Positions 16,534 through 24,159 of a stretch of 64,000 nt of DNA are shown piece after piece (the stretch's first letter is position 1; every line of letters begins with the position of its first letter). The position numbers and the translations under genes are program-made. The notes beneath the pieces were generated by a model. That model was not told the DNA's origin. It did not search any database and saw only the letters and a list, made by a program, of their open reading frames with translations. Location of the stretch: the NCBI GenBank assembly GCA_963775335.1, contig CAVZIJ010000003.1:558001-622000 (forward strand). Reading direction: 5' to 3'. This DNA is from CAVQCX01 sp963775335. GTDB taxonomy: Bacteria; Pseudomonadota; Gammaproteobacteria; Chromatiales; Chromatiaceae.

Positions 16534-19463
16534 TGCATCTCCTCCGTCATGCGGCTCGAGCGGGCGAGGAACTCGGCAGTCATGAGGAAATCCGTCAGGG
16601 TTCTAGCCGCCGTGTCGGGGTGGTGGCAGGTGGCGTATTCGGCCAGGCGACAGCCCAGCTCCCGGTCACCGCCTTGGCGCCCGAACTGATAGGCCAGGTT
16701 GGCGGCAAGCAGCCCGGAATCGGGCTTCTCGGGCAGAGTGGCGAGCCATTCGCCCGAGTTGTAGGCGGCGCGGCGCGATACTCCCTTGCGCGCCAGCATG
16801 TGCATGAGCTCGTCCAGCAGCCCGGCGGCACTGCATCCCTCTCCCGCTGGCGGCTGCGAGGCCGGGAGTGAGGGGGTCCGGAACCACTTGTCCGTCACCC
16901 CCACCTCGCCGCCGGCGCGTTTGAGGATGCGCAGGCAGAAGGCATCGCGCCCACCCTCATTCTTGGCCTTGCGCTCGGCCTGGCGCAACTCCCGCAGGAC
17001 CATGGCCAGCGGTGCTTGGTGGTGGGCCACGACGGCCCCCATGCATGCACTGGCGCGGCTGCCCATCATTGGCATCAACCGAGCCCGTAGCTGCACGTAG
17101 CCCCGGCCCAGCTGCAAGCGCTTCAGATCGAGCCCGGCGCGCAGGCCCGCCACCCCGCCGCCAATACCGCTGTAGGCCGCGCGCAGCAGCAGCATGGCGG
17201 GCAGAAGGTCGTCCACCGACACCATGGCCAGCACGTCGTCTCCGCCCGCATAGAGCAGCTTGCCCTTGAACACCTCCTCGACGATGTGGCGGGCCACGTG
17301 GGTGGAGAAGTCGTTGAGCACCCGGGAGATGGCGGCGTGCCGGGCGGGCGAGGCAGGGCGCGGGGCGTCCATGTAGGCACGGATGGCATCGTTAGTGGCG
17401 AAGCGGGTGGCGACAGCGGACCGCACCTGCTCGTGCCAGGTCTTCGAGAACGGCAGTCGGAAAGCGGGCTCGTTGCCCGCCATCCAGGCGCCCATACGGT
17501 CGCCGTCCATCTGGATCAATGCATAGTAGGCCTCCGGCTTGTGGCCGAGCAGGCCGGCGACTTCTCTTTCGAGAAGACGCAGACGATCCTCGTCGCCAGC
17601 ATCGCGCAGGCGGTTCAGTGCGGCCGGGATGCGGGCGGCGAGGGACTTCCTCAGTTTCACCAGCGAACACGGCAAGGCCGGTGCGCGGTCCTCGTCGACG
17701 AGGAGGGCCTCGATACGAGCCCGGGCATCCGGCGCGGCCAGCTTGGCGTCGAGCGCCTCCAGGTCGTTCGCCAACGCCATGGTGTGCGTGTTGACCACGA
17801 AGCGGCTTGGCCTCTCCTCCAGGAACGCCGCCACCTGCTCGACGAACAGACTCGGCCACAAGCGCTTCAGGCACGCCAACGCCCCCAGGTGCTCGCCCTC
17901 CTTGAGGCCGAACTGGCCGACGAGCCCGGACCAGACAGAGTTCCTCTTCTGTTCCGAATAGTCCGAATAGAGCCGCTCGAACAGCCGGGGGTCATCGGTC
18001 AGCCATTCCTGCTCGCCCGTGAGGGTGCAGCGGTAACCGTCCTGGCTGAACGCCTCGAAGCCCCGCAGGGTCTTGGCCGTGGCCAGACCGCGTTCCACCA
18101 GGTCGTGTACCGCCGGGTAGAGCAGGCCAGGGTTGGGGACGAAGAAGGCCGCGCCGCCGGGGAGAGCGAGCGCCTTCCAGGTGCGCTTCTGGCCCTGGGG
18201 CTTCACCACTTCGGCCGCGGTTATCAGATCCCAAAGAGGGCCGGAGAAGAAGCCCCCGGCCCCGCCGTCCGTGGGTCGAAACGCCGCCAGGGCTTGGTCC
18301 AGTGCCTTGGTGAGTGGAAAGCCGTCCGCGCCGGTGGCCGTGGGCCAGTCCGCCACCGACCAGTGAGCCTCGGGAAAGCCGCGCAGCTGCTCCGCGACCT
18401 GCCGGCGCCAATGGGCCGATTCGCCGGTGTCGCGCCCTGCCCCATCAAAGACCTTGAATGCGGCTTGCAGCGCCCATTCTAGTGCCTTGGCGCGCACGGT
18501 TTCGGTCACCTTCTCAGCCAGTTCCCGGGCGCGTCCGGCGGGCACGAGAGCCATGAACTTGTTGGGCAGGGTGGCCGCGAACAACGGGTTCGCGTCCGAC
18601 ACGGAATCGAGCCATTCCGCGCCGATCTCGGAAAAGCGCCGGCGCCAGACCTCGCGCCGGCCGTCGGGCACGACCGATAGCAGCCAGCGGTCGACCGCCG
18701 CCACGCCGCGCAGATGGGGGTACAGCAAGGCATCGGGCCCCAGTTCCTCGCAGACGACGCGCAGCCCTTCCCACACCAGGGAGGAAAGCAGGTGCGAGCC
18801 GGCCCACAGGTCGGAAGTGGATCGTGCCTGGGCGATGAAGCCCTGTACGGGGCCGAAGCTCATGGTGAGCAGGGCGGGCGATCCATCCGTCGTCGCACCG
18901 GCCAGGGCCGAGACCACGTCCAGGTGCGACCAGATGGAATGGTCCGGCACCCGGGTATCGGCGGGCAGCAGGCGCCAGAGCTCGCCAAGCTCCGGGGCGG
19001 CCAGCTTCGGTTCCGGGCCGAAACGCCAGAAGGCCAGCAGGGTCAAGCGGTGGTCGGGCCGGCCGTCCGCGTCGTGCTCGACCAGCTCGAGGAAGTGGCC
19101 CAGGCTGGCATTGCGGATGTGAGGCGCGGCGATCTCGGTGAGTTTCTCGAGGTCGATTTCCTCGCCGGAGAGGGGGTGAATGAGTACCGGACGTTCGACG
19201 AAACGCACGTTGGCCCACTCCGGGCGCGGCTTGCCGTCCTCGCAGGGCCATTGCGGCCGGTCGGCGGCGGCCGCCCAATGGTCCACGTCGCGCCGGAAAT
19301 GGGACTTGGCGATGCCGAGCTCGTTGCGTAGTTGCGCGACCGAGCCTTCTTCGTGGCCGATGCGCTGCCCCCGGTTGTCCACGTCGCGCATCAACACCAG
19401 TGCCTTCTCAGCGGGGTCATGCAGCCAAGCGGCGAGCTTGGTTCTCCAGAGGTCCGCGCTCAT
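16530..19463 (-). CDS. cas10: Type III-B CRISPR Cas10 (Cmr2), cyclase palm protein
   Basis: 977 residues. The N-terminus MSADLWRTKLAAWLHDPAEK holds an HD pair at residues 15-16, as in Cmr2 HD-like domains. A first palm has ALIQMDGDRMGAWMAG (around residue 645). The second carries the cyclase motif AGGDDVLAMV (GGDD near residue 740), which makes cyclic oligoadenylate from ATP when the complex binds target RNA. The Zn-ribbon position reads GEHLGALACLKRLWP, without the two CxxC pairs found in many Cas10 proteins. The ATG at 19463 is chosen because it begins the family sequence; the upstream Met at 19484 lies inside cmr1. One base separates it from cmr1. Intact GGDD suggests signalling to the CARF protein encoded upstream. 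Confidence 0.93.
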   Translation of the reverse strand: MSADLWRTKLAAWLHDPAEKALVLMRDVDNRGQRIGHEEGSVAQLRNELGIAKSHFRRDVDHWAAAADRPQWPCEDGKPRPEWANVRFVERPVLIHPLSGEEIDLEKLTEIAAPHIRNASLGHFLELVEHDADGRPDHRLTLLAFWRFGPEPKLAAPELGELWRLLPADTRVPDHSIWSHLDVVSALAGATTDGSPALLTMSFGPVQGFIAQARSTSDLWAGSHLLSSLVWEGLRVVCEELGPDALLYPHLRGVAAVDRWLLSVVPDGRREVWRRRFSEIGAEWLDSVSDANPLFAATLPNKFMALVPAGRARELAEKVTETVRAKALEWALQAAFKVFDGAGRDTGESAHWRRQVAEQLRGFPEAHWSVADWPTATGADGFPLTKALDQALAAFRPTDGGAGGFFSGPLWDLITAAEVVKPQGQKRTWKALALPGGAAFFVPNPGLLYPAVHDLVERGLATAKTLRGFEAFSQDGYRCTLTGEQEWLTDDPRLFERLYSDYSEQKRNSVWSGLVGQFGLKEGEHLGALACLKRLWPSLFVEQVAAFLEERPSRFVVNTHTMALANDLEALDAKLAAPDARARIEALLVDEDRAPALPCSLVKLRKSLAARIPAALNRLRDAGDEDRLRLLEREVAGLLGHKPEAYYALIQMDGDRMGAWMAGNEPAFRLPFSKTWHEQVRSAVATRFATNDAIRAYMDAPRPASPARHAAISRVLNDFSTHVARHIVEEVFKGKLLYAGGDDVLAMVSVDDLLPAMLLLRAAYSGIGGGVAGLRAGLDLKRLQLGRGYVQLRARLMPMMGSRASACMGAVVAHHQAPLAMVLRELRQAERKAKNEGGRDAFCLRILKRAGGEVGVTDKWFRTPSLPASQPPAGEGCSAAGLLDELMHMLARKGVSRRAAYNSGEWLATLPEKPDSGLLAANLAYQFGRQGGDRELGCRLAEYATCHHPDTAARTLTDFLMTAEFLARSSRMTEEMQ

Positions 19464-19464
19464 T

Positions 19465-20619
19465 TCACCCCCCCAATGGGTCAAGCCGGCTGCTCCGGTT
19501 CAGCACGCTGTGTATTTCTTGCCAGACCGCCTGTTCGTTTGCGCGCAGCCAGGTTTGCTGGCCCGTGCTCAACCGGCCCATCAATTCATCGGGGAAACGG
19601 TGCGGCATGTGGAAGACCATAGCCACCACCTTTCCTCCCGGCGTATTGACCACCTTGAAGCGCAGTTGGGTTGCCAGTCTGCCCTCCTGGTTTTCGCGTC
19701 GGGGTTGTCCTTTCGACAGTTGGCGCAGTGTCCACTTATCGCCCGCCGGATAAGTCAAAAGGTGGATACCTCCGATGTTCTCTGGCCCCGAAAAGGACTT
19801 CGCGACACTTCTGATTTCCACGCGGATGTTTGCCAGACAGCCCAGGGCCTGTCTCCAGTCCTCGTAGGGCTGGCTGATCCAGATGAGTGGGACTCCTCCC
19901 GCGTGGCCCAGAGCATGGGGCCAGTCCAGTTCCAGACAATCGGTCCACTTTCTGCCGACGCGGGTGAGCAAGGCATCGGCTTTGCTCGGCCAGGCGCTCA
20001 CTTGCGGCGTATCGGGTTTGGCGCTCAAAGCCAGCGCCCCCCATCCGTTGCGGGAGCGACTGCCCAGGGTGCCGAACCAGGCCATGAGCTGGACCGTATC
20101 GTGCAGGTCGCTCATGTCCGCGTCCGAGGGCTTGAGCTTATACAGACGCTCTGGCAGGAAACGAAGGACGGCTTCCTGGTCCGTGCCAATAGCGCCGCGT
20201 ATGGTGATCGGGCGCCCCTCTTTCTTCTTTTCTGGTGAGACAGGGCCGAATCCCAGATAGACATCACTACGGACACTGCCTTTACCATTCTTGGTGGTGG
20301 GGACGTACTCCATTGCACCCCCGGGCCAACCCTGCGATGTGATCTCGCCGATCTTCCAATGGTCAAGGCGGATGGCTACCCGGCTTCTCCGGTGGAGCGG
20401 CTTGCCGTTGGGATCGCTCAGCCAAGCATTGCCGAACAGGTCGCCTTCATGCTGACGCAGATCAGCATGGTTGTAGCGGTAGTCCCTGGCCTTCACGACC
20501 CGCCACCTTTGCCGCAGCAGCGCCTTGAATGGTGGAGTGCGCCACTGCCCGGCCTGCTCGGCGTTGCCGAGGAACGCGGGGGTAGTGAAGCTGACCCTGT
20601 ACTCGAGTTTCTGCATCAT
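19465..20619 (-). CDS. cmr1: Type III-B CRISPR RAMP protein Cmr1
   Basis: About 384 residues from the tandem ATGs at 20619/20616. MMQKLEYRVSFTTPAFLGNA with EQAGQWRTPPFKALLRQRWR is the conserved Cmr1 N-terminus. LPERLYKL, then FGTLGSRSRNGWGALAL, is the RAMP Gly-rich loop. Cmr1 caps the 3' end of the crRNA in the Cmr complex. The start overlaps the stop of the 48-residue ORF upstream (TGA inside ATGATG), so translation is probably coupled. Upstream reading to 20670 is rejected because that stretch is better explained by the overlapping small gene. Confidence 0.88.
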   Translation of the reverse strand: MMQKLEYRVSFTTPAFLGNAEQAGQWRTPPFKALLRQRWRVVKARDYRYNHADLRQHEGDLFGNAWLSDPNGKPLHRRSRVAIRLDHWKIGEITSQGWPGGAMEYVPTTKNGKGSVRSDVYLGFGPVSPEKKKEGRPITIRGAIGTDQEAVLRFLPERLYKLKPSDADMSDLHDTVQLMAWFGTLGSRSRNGWGALALSAKPDTPQVSAWPSKADALLTRVGRKWTDCLELDWPHALGHAGGVPLIWISQPYEDWRQALGCLANIRVEIRSVAKSFSGPENIGGIHLLTYPAGDKWTLRQLSKGQPRRENQEGRLATQLRFKVVNTPGGKVVAMVFHMPHRFPDELMGRLSTGQQTWLRANEQAVWQEIHSVLNRSSRLDPLGG

Positions 20620-20762
20620 CGCTTGGTCCACTGGCGGCGATTCTCGTTCCTCAGCTCTTGCAGCCCACAACTTCGCAAGCTTGCCGGCTCCTCGTTCTCA
20701 ATCATCACTCTGATCGCAATCACCGTACCGCAGCTCGGACACGTGATCACCGCATCAGCCAT
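20616..20762 (-). CDS. 48-residue Cys-containing miniprotein inside the Cmr operon
   Basis: A small ORF read by eye: MADAVITCPSCGTVIAIRVM, then IENEEPASLRSCGLQELRNE and NRRQWTKR. CPSCG is a Zn-knuckle-like CxxC; a third Cys lies in SCG about 24 residues later, so a full four-Cys ribbon is not present. Its ATG overlaps the CARF gene stop (20755-20762) and its TGA overlaps the cmr1 start. Both overlaps suggest translational coupling and argue for a real gene, or at least a translated linker. No family is recognised. It could instead be only a re-initiation device between the two larger genes. Confidence 0.5.
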   Translation of the reverse strand: MADAVITCPSCGTVIAIRVMIENEEPASLRSCGLQELRNENRRQWTKR

Positions 20763-21933
20763 GTACTTCTCCCTGCCCAGTGCTGTGCGGCTGGTCTTTG
20801 GCCCCAGGCGCAGAGCCGAACCTTACCGAGCTGGCGGGTACGCCCAATCCATAGCGCTTGGGCCGCGGACCGTGCGCCGCGACTTGGTAGGGCTCCGCAG
20901 CCGGCCCGAGCCTGCGCGCGAGCCGCCGGTTCAGCTTCGATTTGGTCTGCTCGAAGAAATCCTTGGGCATACCAGCATCGAGGCGCGCCCTCGTTCTCTC
21001 GTCGTCGCCCATCTCGCCGATGATCCCGCGGTACTCGGCAAGGTACGCCTCTGCGTAGGCCGGCTCCGGAGCCCCCTCCACGGGACAGGGCAGTCCCGGC
21101 TCGCCTGCAACCCGACGCCGCGCGAACCAGGCGAGGAACGCCAGCTCGAAAGGCGGCACGGTCAGCGTCTCACCGCTGGCCCGAACGGTCCTCGCCATCA
21201 GATCGATCACCAGATCCGGAGGACCGAGGGCGCGGCGGGCGGCCGCCACCGTGCTCCCAAACGTAGTTTTCCCCTCCAACAGCGGCTCCGGAAGCCCGTG
21301 CCTGAGACTCACGAACGGAATCTCCGCCAAGGCCACTTCAGCCTCGGCCGTGTTCACGAGCTTGTTCTCCCGGGTCGTGATCACGCGGTTGTAGGGCGTG
21401 GGGTAGAAGAATTCCCAGCTCGACTCGAAGGGCTCGGAGACCAGGACGTGGGACAGGCGGTCCTGGGGGCGGCCGAACAGGGACAAGGCGTAGCCGAGGT
21501 AGAAGCCCATGGTCTTGCGGCCCCCCGCGATCGACACATGCAGGGCCGAGTCGGGATCCGATGTCAGCTCGCGAACCTGTTCGGTGATGAAATCGGCGGC
21601 ACGCTCGTTGTCGGCCGGGGTGCGGATGTCCGCGAGCGGCAGACCCTCCCCATTCTTGAGTATCAAGATGTGGCTCTCGTCGAACGCGATGGGGGGAAGT
21701 CCATAGTCAGCCAAAAAACGGGTGAACCAGCCGGGCTCGTCCGAAAGCAGGGCCAGCCTGGCGCGCTCGGCCCCCTCCGCAGTAGTGATGACACGAACCT
21801 CCGTGGGCACGAGCCTGTGCCCGGCGGACTGGGTCAAGGCGTACAGCGTCTCGGTCACCACCTGGGGCGAAAGCCCAGTGACGGCGAGCAGGATGCGGCG
21901 AGGATAGCGGCCTGGGTTGTCGTGGCTTTCCAT
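20755..21933 (-). CDS. CRISPR-associated CARF-domain protein, NE0113 family
   Basis: 392 residues from the ATG at 21933. The start RRILLAVTGLSPQVVTETLY is the NE0113-family signature, a CARF (Rossmann-like) fold that binds cyclic oligoadenylate. LHVSIAGGRKTMGFYLGYAL is the second nucleotide-facing loop. SHVLVSEPFESSWEFFYPTP also fits the family. The C-terminal half (VPPFELAFLAWFARR, then a long charged helix region with FFEQTKSKLNRRLARRLG) resembles a winged helix seen in CARF regulators; no HEPN motif RxxxxH is visible. It may therefore be a cOA-responsive regulator or ring nuclease rather than a ribonuclease. It heads the Cmr operon. Confidence 0.82.
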   Translation of the reverse strand: MESHDNPGRYPRRILLAVTGLSPQVVTETLYALTQSAGHRLVPTEVRVITTAEGAERARLALLSDEPGWFTRFLADYGLPPIAFDESHILILKNGEGLPLADIRTPADNERAADFITEQVRELTSDPDSALHVSIAGGRKTMGFYLGYALSLFGRPQDRLSHVLVSEPFESSWEFFYPTPYNRVITTRENKLVNTAEAEVALAEIPFVSLRHGLPEPLLEGKTTFGSTVAAARRALGPPDLVIDLMARTVRASGETLTVPPFELAFLAWFARRRVAGEPGLPCPVEGAPEPAYAEAYLAEYRGIIGEMGDDERTRARLDAGMPKDFFEQTKSKLNRRLARRLGPAAEPYQVAAHGPRPKRYGLGVPASSVRFGSAPGAKDQPHSTGQGEVHG

Positions 21934-22639
21934 GGTCTTTGTTCGATCCTGAGCCCAAGGATAGTCGAGACGGAGACGTCCTTGTCCACTCCCTGGGCCG
22001 GCCCTGGCCCTCGTCTCGCTTCCTATTGTCGGCGGAGACCCTCCCGCCGTCCCGGGCGGCAAGCTTGCGGGCTACCGGCCGAGCCGGTACCGCCCCGGGC
22101 TCATGCTGGCCCCCTTGCCCAGATACACCCTTTGGCCGTACCAGAGGCCGGGCCAGAACGCGGCGAGACCGGGGGCGTGATGGCCGCGGCCGGTGCTGGC
22201 CCGAGGGTGGCACTCGTCGGATACGGGGGCGCTCTGATCCCTAAGGCCATCCAGGGGGGAGGCCTTCACCGAAAGTCGAGGAGGCGGTCGGCCCGCCCTC
22301 GCCCGTTTCGGTTCGTAGCCCCGGTCGTTTCGCGGGCATTGATCGGGGGTTGATCGGCCAGGGGGCTGGCCTCCTACGGCGGGCTTCGGTGCTCCGCGAC
22401 CTTGGCTTCTTGAAACGGTAGCTTCGGCGGTGATGCAGAAGGCATCCCTGTCGGCACTCTACTGGCTCCGATGACCCCCAGCCCCGCCATCCTGGGCGGG
22501 GCGTTCGCCGAGCTGCGATTGTCCACCGGACAATCGGTCTCGGCTCACCCTTCCCGGGCTTCCATCCAGCCTCGATCGGCCAGGGGGCTGGCCTCCTACA
22601 AAGAGAAGGCCGGGGCGGTTGTTGTGGGAAGCGAGTCTC
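21934..22639. other. Region between the CARF gene and Uma2: repeats and a cas6 remnant
   Basis: No intact gene. It contains a stretch at 22008-22082 that resembles 60088-60165 (listed as a repeat), the cas6 remnant at 22072-22179, and two REP-like palindromes at 22351-22377 and 22574-22600. The long plus-strand open frame across 20359-22353 is antisense to cmr1 and the CARF gene and is not credited. Confidence 0.6.
22072..22179 (-). pseudogene. Cas6 C-terminal remnant
   Basis: About 34 codons (APGLAAFWPGLWYGQRVYLG, then KGASMSPGRYRLGR and a stop) match the end of the intact Cas6 at 47093 (GPGLAAFWPALRHGQWVHLG, KGTSFGLGAYRI). The Gly-rich loop is damaged here (SMSPGRY instead of SFGLGAY). Nothing Cas6-like is seen further upstream in this frame. 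It lies about 140 bp upstream of the CARF gene, on the same strand, so a cas6 probably once headed this operon. Confidence 0.75.
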
Positions 22640-23590
22640 TCAGCCCAGCAGGGTGCCCAGGTCCACGACCACCTGAGCAAGCGACTGGGGCGACAGGGTC
22701 CCGCTGCGGTGCGAGCTGACTTCTCGATAGACGCCCGCCTGCGGCTTCCGGTACACCTCCATAGCGCCATCCTCCAGGTCCAGCAGCCACACCTCGGCAA
22801 TGCCGTGGCGGGCATAGAGCGGGATCTTCACTTCCCGGTCGAAGCCGACGGTGGTGTCCGCAACCTCGATCAGCAGGAGAATATCGGCGGGACCGGGGTG
22901 CGCCGAGGCGTAGAAATCCTCCCGGTGACGGAGCACGGCCAGGTCCGGCTGGGGCTCGGACCGATCACCCAGGCGCACCGGGCTCTGTACCGCAACGACG
23001 GCCTTTCCGTGCAGATGGGTGGTCAGAAGATCCGCCAGGCGCATCACCCGGCTGGCGTGGCCGCTTCCGATCGGTGTCATGTGGATGATCTCTCCTTCGA
23101 TCAGCTCCATCCGTGCCTCGGGCGCGAACAGGCCCGCCGCCCCCATGCGGTGGAAATCCTCCACGGTGAGCCGGTGCCGACGTCCGGCGATCGGATCAGC
23201 AGGGACGGTGCTCATGGCTGCGACAGCTCCACGTTACGGTTTCTCAATGATGGCCCCTGACCTTAGCCCCTGTGAAGGCCTGGTGGCAGAATGCGTGTCC
23301 GCGGCTCCACTCGGCGCCGATCGGCCAGAGGGCTGGCCTCCTACAGGGGGTATCGCGGCCGGGGCTCGGTTCTGGCAGACGGGCTTTTAGGGGAGATGCT
23401 GGGCTTCGATCAAGGCCCGATCGGCCAGAGGGCTGGCCTCCTACAGGGGGCGGAACCGCGTGTTGTGGGAGGCGAGCCCTCTCGGCGACTCTTTCCGGTG
23501 TTGATCGGTTTTTGCATCGGCCAGGGGGCGGGCCTCCTACAGGGGAGGTGGAGGCTCGCTTGCGGGCGGCGAGCCTTCTCGGCGATGGGA
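22351..23590. repeat. Cluster of REP-like palindromes
   Basis: Five close copies of a 27-base unit GATCGGCCAGRGGGCTGGCC followed by TCCTACA lie at 22351-22377, 22574-22600, 23319-23345, 23419-23445 and 23515-23541. Related palindromes with a GTGGGAGGCGAGCCCTCTCG core are at about 22617-22645, 23462-23490 and 23555-23588. Read on the minus strand the unit begins TGTAGGAGGCCAGCC, like the TGTAGGAG REP elements of gammaproteobacteria. Each unit can fold into a hairpin. Spacing is irregular and units alternate in orientation, so this is not a CRISPR array. Confidence 0.75.
22640..23215 (-). CDS. Uma2-family (DUF820) putative nuclease
   Basis: 191 residues with the Uma2 pattern, a PD-(D/E)XK-like fold: YTVEDF-like start LTVEDFHRMGAAGLFAPEAR, MELIEGEIIHMTPIGSGHAS, QSPVRLGDRSEPQPDLAVLR, ILLLIEVADTTVGFDREVKI, and YARHGIAEVWLLDLEDGAMEVYR (shown in parts: YARHGIAEVWLLDL, EDGAMEVYR). 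The acidic and Lys positions fit the nuclease core. Uma2 genes are often mobile, single and of unknown target. A degraded copy of its first 17 codons lies at 46920-46967 beside the intact cas6. The 3' end is embedded in a REP-like repeat (about 22617-22645). Confidence 0.85.
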   Translation of the reverse strand: MSTVPADPIAGRRHRLTVEDFHRMGAAGLFAPEARMELIEGEIIHMTPIGSGHASRVMRLADLLTTHLHGKAVVAVQSPVRLGDRSEPQPDLAVLRHREDFYASAHPGPADILLLIEVADTTVGFDREVKIPLYARHGIAEVWLLDLEDGAMEVYRKPQAGVYREVSSHRSGTLSPQSLAQVVVDLGTLLG

Positions 23591-23642
23591 TCAGAAACCG
23601 TCCCGCCCCGGGAGGCGGCACAGGGGACTGGGTGCCCCGGCC

Positions 23643-24041
23643 CTCGTCGATCAAAGGGCGTGGAACAGCAAGGGCATAGCCATGGTGTACGCCTCCGACA
23701 GCGTATCCCTGGCCGCCTTGGAGCCGCTGGTGCACCTGCATCGAAGCGCGGTGCTCAACGATTACGTCTTGTTCAGCCTGGATGTCTCGGACGAAGGCGT
23801 GATGTGGCTGGACGAGAGCGCGCTGCCCAAGGACTGGCGCGCCGATCCCCCGCCCTCGTCCACCGCCGTCATCGGGGACGAATGGATCGGCGGTGGCCTC
23901 TCCCCGGCGCTCTCCGTCCCGAGCACCCTGGTCCCGACGCAGCGCAACCTGCTGTTGAATCCGGCACACGGGGGATTCGGCGCGGTGGTCGCCGGGGCCT
24001 CGATGGAGCCGTTCAGCTTTGACCCGCGGCTGGCGAAATAG
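23643..24041 (+). pseudogene. RES-domain toxin remnant, 5' end missing
   Basis: The frame reads LVDQRAWNSKGIAMVYASDS, then VSLAALEPLVHLH, matching the RES domain block GRWNSKG...VYTSES...ALLE. The C-terminal blocks LLNPAHGGFG and PFSFDPRL also fit. RES proteins are toxins that deplete NAD. Only about 130 of the usual 150-plus residues are recognisable; upstream of 23643 the sequence turns into the REP cluster and no start with the normal first strand is visible. The ATG at 23682 would give 119 residues lacking the Arg/Trp region. No Xre-like antitoxin precedes it, so it is probably an inactive relic. Confidence 0.65.
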
Positions 24042-24159
24042 AGCGGCATCCGGCCCCGTCGACTGAGATGGACCCGTGCAACCACTGGCGCCGGCGGTCA
24101 CCGGGGTGTGACTCGGCATTCGGTGCGCGGTACGGTCGACCCGCCCTCCGCCTTTCTCC

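Noticed and set aside
20359..22353. A 664-codon open frame on the plus strand
   Set aside because: It is antisense to cmr1 and the CARF gene, which have clear family motifs, and its own translation has none.
22351..23590. Could the repeated units be a CRISPR array next to the cas genes?
   Set aside because: Units are palindromic, differ in orientation and type, are unevenly spaced, and one overlaps the Uma2 gene end. They fit REP-like elements, not regularly spaced repeats with unique spacers.
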